Below, one piece after another: positions 26,701 through 39,427 of a stretch of DNA of 64,000 bases. Under the pieces are notes generated by a model. It made no database searches. It was not told where the DNA came from and saw only the letters and a program-made list of their open reading frames with translations. The stretch's first letter is position 1. Every line of letters begins with the position of its first letter. Position numbers and translations under genes: made by a program. The DNA comes from Echinometra lucunter. Taxonomy: Eukaryota > Echinodermata > Echinoidea > Camarodonta > Echinometridae. Location of the stretch: NCBI GenBank assembly GCA_029962745.1, contig CM057158.1:6245369-6309368 (forward strand). The letters run 5' to 3'.

Positions 26701-29700
26701 CATGGAGCATATGTGGGTCATAGTAAACATTCTTTGTTTATTTCTCTCTCTCTCTCTCTCTTCTCTCATTCTCTTATTTGTCCTTGCCTTTTTTTCTCTA
26801 TGATGCAATTCTTTTTCTTCATATCTCTTGGTTTCTTTAACTCTGTAGTTTTGAATCACGTGAAATAGATCTTGCATATACTATCTAGATAGTATATCCA
26901 TGCATATAGAAGTAAAGGAAGGGGGTAAATTGAAAATGGTATTGTCCCCTCTCTCTTAATCTATCTCTTTTGTTCTCTTTGAAGATGTACAACTTCTCCG
27001 ACGACCCACTTTTCCCCTTTCTATGTTTTATTACATGTACCTATACTAACACAATACACCTGCTCTTAATTTTTTAATTTCTTCCTCTTTTATCCCTTTC
27101 CCCTTCCAATGCTCTCTTCACTCTTCACTCTTGTGAAATGCAAATATCACCTTTGCAGCAACACTCTCTCTAATCTTTCCTCCATATTCCTTCTTCACCT
27201 GGATTGCAGTGATTTGCCACATCTATTAATACTTTACTCTAATGATATATCTCAAGCAAGCCAAAGATGAAAGTAAAAGGAAAAAAGAAGTACAGCATGA
27301 ATCATATCATGAGCTCCAAAGGGAATACAACATTTGCCAACACTATTTTATATCAAAGTACTTTTGTTTTTATCTGTTTGACATAACGGATCGAGCAACA
27401 TGCACATGGGATAAGCCGATAGGCATAGCAGAGTACTAAGTCTCTTCAAATCTATCGTGAGTTCCACATAGAATGACACGTATAATTTTTCTTTTGTATA
27501 AAGATCTGTTGGACAGAATTGATGGAGCAGCATACACATAGGATGAGCTGGTAGGGATGGCAGAATACCAGTTCCATCTGAGCCTATCATTAGTCCCACA
27601 AAGACTGGAACAGTTGTCAATATTCCTTTGTATCAAAGTACCATTTGTGTCATCTGTTTTTTCAGAATGGGTCGAGCAGCATCGGATAAGCTGGTAGGAG
27701 TAGCAGGTACCAGTTCTCTTTGAGCCTATCATGAGTTACATAGAGACCAGAACAGTTATCATTATCCATTTATATCAATGTTCCTTTGTTTCAGTCTCTT
27801 TGACAGAATAGATCAAGCAGCATACCCACAGGATGAACCAATAAGGATGACAAAGTACCACCTCTCATCGACCCTGTTCAACAGGGAACAGAATGTGCCT
27901 TTATTCCTTTCTTTTAAAATTCCATTGTTTTCATCTGTTTTTATTTGTTTTTTCAGAATAGATTAATTGCCCTGCAAATGGGATGAGCCTCTTTGGAAAG
28001 TTGAGTACCAGTGCCCTCCAAGTTCTACAGGGATATGAACTTGTCATTTTTGTTTTACATCAAAGTTCCTTTGTTTTACATCAAAGTTCCTTTGTTTTCA
28101 TATGTTTCACAGAACTGATCGAGCAGCCTGCACATGGGATGAACCTGTGGGTATAGCAGAGTACCAGTTCCCTCCAAGTCTACCTGGAGAGTTGTACAGC
28201 GCTGATCAGCAGTGCCAGTGGCAGTTTGGACCCAAAGCTAGGCTCTGCTCCTTCAACCTTGGCAAGGTTTGTGTGCAGCTCAGAATATGGGTTATGTTTT
28301 TTTTGAAGATTCAGAAGTTAGCTAAACCTTCACTTTTTTGTTATTAAAATGTCATAATACTACCTTGTACATACTTTTTCTTTGGTGGGGGATGTCTGCA
28401 TTAGATACATTATGATACTTATAAGGTAGCCTAACGAAATGCAGTGGCACTAAAAGACATGCGAAGAACACAAAATGTATACTGTTGTGTATATTGGTCG
28501 TATTCCAAGGCATGTCTTTTCATGCCACTTCGTTTTGCTAAGTTGATGACAGTGAGGGTGATTGTGATGATGAGGAAGAGGAGGAGGATGCGGAGGATGA
28601 TTAGCAGTAATTTGAAGGATGATGATGAATATGATGTCTGTTGATTACTAACAAAAAAGGTTTCATAACTTAACTTTAATTACCAGTGATGGACAAAATT
28701 GACTCTCTCAAAGTCACATCCTTGTTGAAATACATTACTTCATAAAAGAATCGCTCATTTCTATTACATAACAATGTAGCTATTAGTGTTACCTCAATTA
28801 CCTAATTTCAGGTCTGAAGTGGTAATCATCTATAGTTATCGGTAATTTCCCAAGGAAACATTTGGAAACATTATGTGGGAAGCAGTGTGACCTTCTACTT
28901 AAAAGCTCATTTTTAATAACCTGGAAGTATTCTCTTTAGTCACACTTATCTCAATTTTAACTACTTAGCCATTCAATTGTTCTTGAATGTTCTATGGGTG
29001 ATGAAGGCTTTTGTTTCCTTCAGAAGGGAAAACTTTTATTTTCAAACAAAATCTAGTGTATTCATGTAAAACAGGGCTTTGATATATTAAGAATTGTTGA
29101 TAGAAGTAGGAATAGATATATGCATGTTTGGCTTGTTTTTTTTTTCATAGCTATCTTTTTTATAAAAGAAAAAATTTCCAAGGTGCATATAGAGTTAGAT
29201 TTGTTTAAAGGGGATTCTGAGATTGACCTATCTGCCATTTATCAGTTAGTTATTCCCTGATCATAAATATTTGTAATGCCTGCATTGCCATGTTGATCTA
29301 ATTACAAACCATGAAAAACAAATTTTAAAAACTTCAAAACATCTATCATTGTGTGTTATTCCTCAAATTTCAAGTATGCTGAATTACACTACTGTATAAG
29401 CTGAAATTTTCGCGGTGGTTTTATTTTCGCGAATTTCGCGAATCACTCACCTGTCGCGAATTTAACAACACGCGAAAATATCCGCCCGTAAATTTGCTTT
29501 TTACCTCTCAGTGCAGCGTCATCGGCACATAGTACAGTTGTCATTGCCTAAAACTATGCACTAGGTCTATGCATGTGGAAAGTGCACTGCAGCTGTCCTT
29601 CACCCAGTGTGTATGTAGCATAAAACACACACAGACACACAGAAATTGTCACTCACAAGAAGTAAGCTCCGTACATGGTCACCTCTAAAACCCCTTTAAG

Positions 29701-32700
29701 AAACCCAATTCTGCTTCCAAAAATATGGAATCGGTGCCATTTTTCCAAAGCATGCGGGGCTTTAGTGGGGTGGTAAGTAAGAGGGTCGCTGAAAACGCGC
29801 TATAAATCAAGAAATCAGGGGTTTTATGACAGCAATTTTTGTTTATCGCAAGCTACGAGTTTGATGGTATTGGCAAAAAATAATCAGAAAGCAAATCCTC
29901 TGGATCTGCCGATATGGCTCATTCATGTACAAATAAGTTTACTGCAAGTCTTGCTCTTGCGCTCGCGAACTTAACAACTCGCGAAAATGTCTGTGAGCCT
30001 GTGATTCGCGAAAATATCTGTACGCGAAAATATTGGCGTATACAGTATATGTGATCAAAACAATGCAATGGCTTTCACTGATCAGACTTGAGTCACCCAA
30101 ATTGACTGCAACAGAGCGACGATGTAAGCTTTCAGGAGTGGTGGTTATAGCAGACACCAGTAGATCCTAATTTGTCAGGTTAGATTTGAGTAAAGATGGA
30201 AGAGATGCCCTGGACTGGTGTAATGATTTGTCATTGTTTGGTCATTCCTTTCATTTCAATCAAGGACAAGTGGGTCTCATAGGTATGAAGGACTGAATGT
30301 GGTCATGATCTAGGGTTGTAGACATATGAGGTTTGGAATTGGAAACAGGTGGGCCGAAAAGTTGGAGTTTAGTTCTAATCCATTTATGTGTGGTTTTCAT
30401 GAACTTGTCAGCATTTTTTCACCTATTATCCTCCCACTATCCTCCTACTATCTTCCCCTTTTCATTCACTCTCTCTTTCTGCCTCCTACTTGTGTTCATT
30501 CTGTCAGAATTATGTCCCTATCTCTCTTCCCACTCATCTACATTTCATTTTTCATTTATTATACTTTTGTATGAGTAGCCACATTCATTTCTTCTTTTAA
30601 TAACAGTATACATTATTATTGAAATGCAAAGCTTCAATGCTAGTCTCCCTCCGAAGCAAATCTGAGATAAACATGATGTCAGAAGTGGGTCATGTATCAC
30701 TGCATGCCTCTGTTTTTATCTCAGGGTTAAGCCACTATCAATAATGTCAAGTAATTTGTATAATAAAAGTCAAGAGCAAGTTTCTAAAATTCAGTAAGAT
30801 TAAAGTTAATTCTTAAGTATAGTCTTAATGTAGTCATTCTTGAACTTGAATTTTGTTTTCTGCTTGCGAAAAGCTTTAAAACCCAGAGCAAATTGAGACA
30901 AGCTTTTTGCACTTGCACAGTACTACATGATGTACAGTTGAGTTGATGTTGCGTAGATGTGCCAGACAAAAGTCTCATTTGTCAAGTTCAATTTGGCAAG
31001 TGATCAAGGGGATACCCCGTACCTCTGCACAGATTTGTCATTCCCTGCCCACTGATTGCCCAGCCAATTGAATCAGTAGCCGGTAGGATTGAAAGGTTGG
31101 AGATCTGCTAAACCTATCATCCTATACCCTGGATGAGCCAAACCACCAGTGTTGAGGCACATTGACCTGGCTAGCTGGCTGACTGGGTGCTACAATTCAG
31201 GCTAGCTCTTTTATCAATTGCTCCAGGCTTCATTTCGGCAAAATCTAGGTTTTATGGTTAGGTTTATGTTGGAATAGGGTTCTATGTTACTTTTAGGGTT
31301 GGGGATACATATTGCTAGTAGTTTCACTGAATTAAAAGAGAGTTTTGCCCCTAAATGCGCAGACAATACTTGTGACATCATATTTGTGGCTAATTTTGTA
31401 AGAACTTGATGGTCGACACCTTCTTGCTGTTGATCAGAAGGTATTAAAGATCATTTTTGCCTCAGTGTTGTTTTCTTTTTTTCTTTTTGTTTTAAACCTC
31501 CCCAAAATACCATTCAGTTATGCCCCCCCCCAAATGTTGGGGTTTACCGTGGGAATTTGCCGCTACATATGTGAACAAGCCTTTAAGGTTATAAAAAGTG
31601 TTGGATCAGGGGCCCATTGCATAAAACTTACTATAATAGTAACTTTGCTATTATAGTAACTCTTCATGGATTTCTGGATTTTGATTGGCTGTTTAGCAAC
31701 ATGCCATGCTCAACAGCCAATCAAAATCCAGTATTCCATGAAGAGTTACTATAATAGCAAGTTCCTATTATGTTAAGTTTTATGCAACGGGCCCCGGGAG
31801 TAAAAATTAGGAATTTCATTAATGTAGTGAAATGTTACAGTAGTCACTGGAGCATGTGTCACACAACTGCTCGACTGATGGCTTGGTGGAGCTATGGCAC
31901 CGGGGAAGCTTAGTCCTGCGGACTAGGAACTTGGCAGTCAGTACAAGTCCTTTGCACAGTATGTCATCCAGATTGACTTCAACCTAATTATAGAAGACAT
32001 TGTGATCCAGACCAAGGTTGTCTGTGGTTTGTTTGAAAAGCAAGGTTTTGTATCACGGCATCACCTACGTTTGATCAGAGAAAATAAGCTGTGTCAGTTA
32101 CAACATGGTGCCCTGATGCAACTCTAAAACAAACAGGTTTTAATCCCTGATTACATAGTGTTCATCACCCTACAATTTCATAACACGTTTGAATATTGCC
32201 GAGACAAGAATCAGAAAGACATGACTATGGATTCTGTCATGACCAATCTCAAGTACTGTATCTCTCCTAATCTGGTCATAATTTGATTGTAATTTAAGTG
32301 TCCAGTAATTACCTTTTGGTGTGTTATGCCACTTGTATTTGACTACTACAGAATCAAAATAGACAGTTTATTTCTTGACTTATATCTTGGAATAAAAACA
32401 ACTATTGCTGTCATAAACCATTTTAGATGAATTTTGACCTGAGAGATTTAAGAACCGTCAAAACCAGAATGTCTTGACCACTGCATTAAAATCATTTCTT
32501 TGATGATGAAACAAGTTCACAATCAGGCCATGTCCTTGTCCTGGACTTTGCTGTTGATTTGCCCAAGGGATTGTGTTTCTGGGTTTTTTGCTGTCTGTCC
32601 TCCTGCCTGCCTGGTCATTGTGGATTAGACTATACCCATAATCTTAGTGCATAATCCTAGTGACTTGTTTTTGTTCGTGGTGTGGTAATGGTGGTGTCAA

Positions 32701-35700
32701 AGGGCATTATGTTTTTGATATTTGTCTGTTCATCACTTTATCCATCCTTCTCAGAGGAGGATCAAGTTCAGGATTACACTTTGTCCTTGCCCTTGTCCTT
32801 GTCCTGGACTTTGTTTCTGTGCCTTGTCATGTCATGGAGGTTCCTCAGGCATTCTGGGTTGTCTGTCCATCCCCCTACCTGGTCGTTTGGGATTACACTG
32901 TGTCTATGATTCGAGAGATTTGTTTTTGTATCAAGTCCTGTATAGGAGGTGCCAAAGACATCTTGTTTTGAAAAAGAATGTCCATCCATTGGCCCTCTGT
33001 CCATCCATCCATCTCATTCTGAATCAAACTCACTATTACACTTTTTGTCAGAGATTAGTTTTAATGCTGCAACAGGTAGGTTGCTCTTCCATGTATTTCC
33101 TTCTGCTCTCTGTGTTTCATCGATTTAATTTGGACAATAGTCTTTGGATGATGTTAGTAATAAGTCTGAATTTCTTTGGAATGTCAGGAAAAGAATACAC
33201 TGTATCTAGGTAAACTACCGTGGTGTGTCATCATGGGAGAAAGGAAGGATGCTTTGAAACTTCACAAAACTCAATCCACATTCCTAATAAAAACCTTTTC
33301 ACACAGCAAATACCCTATGTCCAGACACAGGCAGAGTTCAAGAAGTGTGGCAGGGAGATCCAAAAGTGAGTCATATAATTTGATCAAGCAGGTCCATGTC
33401 CCCAAAACTCAATTACAACTTAAGGACAAACTGATGTGGTGAATCTATTTGTCACAATTGATAAAGAACCCTTTAGGGAGTAGGTGGAAAACAACTTTGC
33501 AGTGTCATCCTGTTATTCCAGTGGAAGAAGCAAAATTTATTGTTTCTAATATATTTCTTTTTTTTTTTACAGTATAAGTGTGATTGCAAGCAGATGTTCC
33601 TGTAACTTGTTGATTGCAAAATTACAAATGATCAAAGTAGTTCTAACTCATTTATAGTGATTGATATATGATAATATAAACAATCCCTCAGATTAACAAT
33701 CCCTCAATTTTGCTGGTTAGATTTGTTTAATTGCAGTAACTGGTGTATAATGCAAATATTTGAATGAAACTAGAAAAATAACAAATGTATTATTTGTTGC
33801 CAGCCGAAATGACATTACTCTATATTACATGTATAGAGTTAATTCCCCCTCTCTCTCTCTCTCTCTCTCTTAACCAACCAACCAACCAACAATGTACTAG
33901 TACATGTACGTGCATGAACAGATCTAAGAAACTAATGGATAATTGGTTAAATTGGGAGTTTACTTTTCCCAAAATGAACTTTTATTTGCCATGCAAGCAG
34001 ATTAGAATCTCCTTTATTACTCGGTTGTCAATCTTGTTTAAAAAAAAAAAAATCTTCAAAAGAACTTCTTTAATGGAATTCATTATTGAAAACATTATCT
34101 CACCAGGATGAAATGAAATGGGAAGCATCTGTATATCTTTCATCACCTCATTCCTGTTCAAGTTTATTCCCCTATTTCCTTGATACTGATAGGGTGTACA
34201 TTGATTATAGAACTCATTCTTTCCCTTTTAAAGAGGATATAGACTCCTAGGAGAAGTTAAATTCCATGTATCAGTGGCCCATCCACCAAATGACACCTGA
34301 CATGTTTAAATCTGTAGGTCATACAGATATTCTCAATGGTCAGAGGACAGAAAACAAGAAAGGAAATAATCTCTGTCCTTTGTTGCACTCAAAGATATGT
34401 AAAATCAAGGAGGTAAGATCTTAAGAAATGAGTGAAGGTAGACAGTCTTTGAAGTTATGTTGGTAAATTTCATCCCATGTTGTCTAAAATTTGTATTGAT
34501 CTGTGAATTGTTCATTTTAATTGGGAAATTAATGAATGATTTTGCGGTAATTTTGCTGCAATGAGTGAACGTATGCATTCTTTATTTCAAGAATAAAGAT
34601 TTGAGTGGAAAGTTGTTCAGAGGCACAGTATAATATGATATATAGCAAACAGAATATATATCTTCATATTTTCCATATGTTGTTCATGAAACTTTGTAGA
34701 TTGAGAAATGTTGCACTACTGGTATCTTCAATTATGCTTTTGTTATATTTAGACCTCTCCAACTCTAATAACTCTCAATAATTCAATGTTAACACTCAGA
34801 TAATTCACTGTTTACTGAGGCAGAAAAAAAAGGCTATTGAGGGAAGGGGGAGGTTAGGGACCATTAAAGAGAACATCGATTTGCAAATTTCACCTTTCCA
34901 AAAATGGCATAGTGACTTTAAAGCTAAATTCAGGACATAACCAATGTAATCACTGCCAGTAGCTTTTCCTCGTTCTGATATAGTAATTTATAATCTTGAG
35001 GGCATTGTCTCAGTCCAAATATTAGTTGTATCCTCCAAAAGAAATGAATCAACCAGTGACCAGGAAATTGCTGAATACTGTTCGTGTGTTGTCTGCCGCT
35101 GCCCAACATCCATGTAGAACTCCTCCCTTCCTCTAAACAATCTAGATTTGTAACATTGGGGTTGTTCCAATGGGACTACTCCCTTCTGCATCAGCCCCAT
35201 ATTAAAAATTGACACTCTTCTTTGTTCTTGTAATACTGAGAATAATTGCAAATATAAGTAATTTATACATAAAACTCTCATAACTTAAAACACATTTACA
35301 GTTGCATTTTCAGATGGAGTATTTTAAATGTGCCAACCTTGATCTTCACTTTAAAAGATTGTGAAAACTGATGAAATTGACAGTTCCTGTCAGCAGAATA
35401 TACAATGTTTGCTTAATTTTCCAGATTCTACTTCAGAGTATATCCAATATAGCCAAAACTGTCTACTTGAGATTTGACATCAACCCACGCATATAGAAAT
35501 AGCAACACAATCGAAGGTGAAAAACGTCCATTCCCCATTACAAAAATCAATCTATCTTGATCTTTTTCTAAGCTACTCCAAAAGCTATGCCAAAGCTAAT
35601 AAGCTTCTGTGAATTTACCCATGCTTTTTGCTCTGATGAAAGATTTCTCTTCTTTATGATTCTTTTCCCACAAATTACTAGAAATTGTTCTGTCAGTATC

Positions 35701-38700
35701 TTGTGATTATGGGAAGTAGGCAGGTAAAGCACTTCAATCTCCTTGCTTTGTGTCAGGAAATTATCCATCAGAAGGTTACAAAATGAAGGATAGAAAGATC
35801 ATAAGTCAAGAGCAAATTTATTATAGCCCTAGGCCTAGAAGTAAAAAATTTTTTTTTTTTCCGAGAGGAGCCCTCGGTATCCTTTTTTTTTCTTCATTTT
35901 TTAGCCCTCCATAGGCTATTTTATTAAGTTAAATAAACATTTCACAACGTAGAAAAATGTAGAAGTAAAAATAGTTAATGCTCGTAAAAATATTCTGTGG
36001 GACTATATTCTTGTTACAATGTTCAGCTGACAGATTGGTGTACTAGGCCACTCTCAGTCATAATTGCCAAGGAAATTATTAATTTGGGGTAAGAGTAGAG
36101 GTAAACCATTTCAGTCGTGAGAAAACGTGGTTTCTTCTCACCATCTTTAAAACAGTTGTATTATGAGTTCACGACCTCGGCTTGCTGCACGCTGGAAGTG
36201 GAGAAATCCAAGTGCACAGTCACTTTTTCCCCAAATAATGATAATGAAGAAAAAAAAAATCCTAAGTCACTATTAAGTTAATCAGCAACTGAACAAATTG
36301 TGTTTGAATAAGGAATCATGTTTCTCACATAATGATAGTCATTGAGAGAACAATTTCTTAAATGAAACAATCTCTGTAGGGTTTACATATATGGAACTTT
36401 GAGGGAAGTTGTCTGTTTGGATTTAGTAAATGTGAAATGTGATATAATTGAATCAGTATGTGGTGAGCATATCTAGTTATTTGATTTCTGTCAGAGAAAC
36501 CCAGTTTTCATGCCTTTTCCGAGGTCATGAACATTGTAGGTCACACGTGGGATGCGAAGATCAAGATCCATCCAATACACTACATGGGGCCAACATAAAT
36601 ATTATGAATTTATTTAGAAATTTTCTTGAAAATGTCGGCTGACCTATTGAATTTGGCTGATGATTAAAAAAAAAGGAAGTTTAATTGTCAGAAATCAATC
36701 TCATTTCCACTTTCTTTTCAAAGGTGTTGGCATCATACCTTTACATGGTAGATTAACACAAGTAACTAGAAATGTAGAAAAAAATTATTGTCTTTGACTA
36801 CAGACATTATGCTGTATATTATAATTGGCTTTAATAAAAGTAAGAAAAGATTACATTATTTTAAAGTGATCATACGTAAAGCAAGTGGATGATTTTCAAT
36901 CAAATTACAGAAGAATATGTAAATGTAGCAATCTCGATATTACAAACCTCTATCTACATCTGGAAAGCAAACTGGCTAACTAGTCAAACATGCCATTTGC
37001 TATCTGCATAAAGGGTGACAAGCACATGATGTTTTTGAAATTTATTCTTTGACCCTTTCACTGTAGGCTAATGAATGATGGATGATGCATAAATAACTGA
37101 AAGAAAGCATGAATGAGTGAATGAGTGAATGAAAAAAATGAATAAAAGGAGTAATGAATGTATGATTTATAAGGGATCAAAAAGCGCATAGGATTTTCAG
37201 CTTTACAATGATTCTGTCCTGTCCTTGCATTGATCCAGAGTCTCTGCCAGTCCATGTGGTGTCACAGAGGGGAGCGCCGATGCGAAACCAAGTTCCTGCC
37301 GGCGGCCGATGGAACCCCCTGTGGCGCCACCATGTGGTGCATCCAGGGCAAGTGCCTGGACAGGGGTCAGCTGGGGCCCACCATGGTCCACGGGAACTGG
37401 TCTGAGTATGGCGAGTTCGGTGTCTGCTCCAGGACCTGCGGGGGCGGGGTGCAGTACATGGAGAGAAGGTGTGACAACCCCCACCCTCAGAATGGGGGCA
37501 AGTACTGTGAGGGTCCAAGCAGGATATACAGAATGTGTAACATTCAGGTGAGATTTGCTTCCACTTTTCCCTTTCGATTTACATGGGGTCAATTTATTCA
37601 GAGATCTTATGTTTCAGACCAGTACTGTTGTATTTCAATTAATGATAATTCTGCTTCAGGGTATAGTAACCTGACAAGGTTCCACCTAATTTTTGTTTTT
37701 GATAATGTGAATCGTGATGAGATGTATGTTTGGTTTGGAGCTTTAATTTACCTGAAATATTTGTTCTTTTACAATTTCTTTTCAACCCAAATGTCCAGGT
37801 GCTAAAAATTTCCAGACTTCCAAGAGTTACATCAGTACAGTGAACTCATGTCATTGTTTATCCCTTATAGACCTCCTAGGATTTGTACTAATCCATCAGC
37901 AATCAGAATGACATTAATACCCATGTACTTATGACAAATGTTTCTCTAGTCTCCAATGATTTGTGTAATATCCTCTATGTTACTCTTTTCTTAGTTATAT
38001 GCAAGTACAGTTCCATGAATCCCCACATCGAAACCTTTCAGAGCTGTGTTACGTTTTAACTTCTTGTAGCTGAATTTATTTTCAAACAATCAATCATCTA
38101 GTCTTGTTTCACTTTCCAACACCTGTGGTTGGAAAAAGTGTTAGTATACGTCCCGCTTTATCAATTTTGAATTGTTAATCCTGCTTGCAAGAACCTGTAA
38201 CCTCAGCTAGTTTATTGAGATTTCATCAATTTTAGATTGCAACTCCTTCCTATAACAAAGTGAAACCCCAGCAAATTTTCCTTTGTACCATTTCTGACAC
38301 CAGTAAGTTGAAATATGGGTAAAATCTGTCCTGCATTCATCACTTTTATTGTTAATCTTTAATATAACAAAATGGTAACCCAACAAGTTTTCCTTTGAAC
38401 TGTTTCCAGATGTAACAGCAGAACTTTTCTCGGCTTCCTCAGGTGTGCTTTAGGGATTAGCCTCTATCAATCAACATGGCTGACACAATACCTCAACATT
38501 TGTCACAAATGTTGGTCATATTCTCAAAAGATTTATCCACTCTTTAAAAATGTTACCTTAGGCTGGCCTATTCTGTTACCCCAAAAACCTAGCCTTTCCT
38601 TACACTCCGGCTGAGACTGTCGTGTATAGGCAAAGCAGAGGTCTAGGTAGCAGACATATTCCCCGGACTGGGATGAATTACATGTTTTGTGGGGAACGTG

Positions 38701-39376
38701 ATGAAATGTATTTTGTGAACGATACTTCCACAATTCCCCATTGTGATGGAATGACTCCTCATGTTCTCTCTGACTTCCTGCTTATGTTGCTCTCTCTCTG
38801 TCTTTCTCACTACTGTTTCCATAACAACAGGAGTGCCCGGACCATTCGGTGGATTTCCGAGCCCAACAATGCTCCTCCTACAACAGCCGTCCTTTTCGAG
38901 GGTTCTACTATGACTGGAAGCCCTATCTGCATGTTAACAGTGAGAAGAAGTTCCCATTTTAGTTGTTTGTCCCATTTTAAAGTTTAAGTTTCTGTTGTGG
39001 AAGGGGAAGGTACTTTGTCAGGAATATCTGATGGGGTTTTAGTACTTTCCCCTTCTTTGAAAATGGGATAACTCAAGATTAGCATGTAATTAGTTCAAAT
39101 TTCACATATTTCTGTGTTATTTTTGTATAAACAATAATTTGATTAAGGGAATTTTTACATAATTTATACATGTAGAGTATATAAATGTTCTTGCAACTAA
39201 TTTTTAAGAACAAATAACTTTGATGTCTCCTTCATTCAGTACCATCCTGTTGATGTATTCTGGGTGTCTTGAAGGTATTTTTTTTTCATGATATAGCTTC
39301 GGGGCATGTCTGGTACAACAAAACAAGTTTGAACCACTGAGCATTCAAACCCAAGAGCCCTTCCCAATCACCCTGT

Positions 39377-39427
<51 letters not shown>

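Larger units (their letters stand above)
25672..28112 (+). other. Intron 5 (2.4 kb, phase 2) with exon-derived debris
   Basis: Begins gtatct and ends tttcacag. The 5' part carries a direct repeat including the upstream exon's 3' end (25645-25860 and 25881-26116). The 3' part carries a row of broken copies of the downstream exon (about 27300-28112). The middle is T/C-rich with nothing recognised. Confidence 0.85.
28267..37238 (+). other. Intron 6 (9.0 kb, phase 0)
   Basis: Contains a CGCGAA-rich inverted-repeat element (29390-30047), a hairpin MITE (31609-31795), a partial duplication in 32530-32900 built on ccttgtcctggactttg, and a CT/AACC simple repeat (33848-33890). The 34000-37200 part shows nothing recognisable. 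Confidence 0.85.

Noticed and set aside
27778..27966. Alternative disintegrin exon (fourth copy in the row)
   Set aside because: It stays open and keeps an acceptor-like AG, but a cysteine codon is lost and the 3' half and donor are missing, so it cannot replace exon 6.
32660..33213. Overlapping open frames of 75-163 codons
   Set aside because: Low-complexity repeats of ccttgtc in several frames; no conserved motif.
37177..37592. Minus-strand and shifted-frame open frames of 80-129 codons
   Set aside because: They overlap the GC-rich TSP1-1 exon in wrong frames; the + strand frame with conserved cysteines and splice sites explains the openness.
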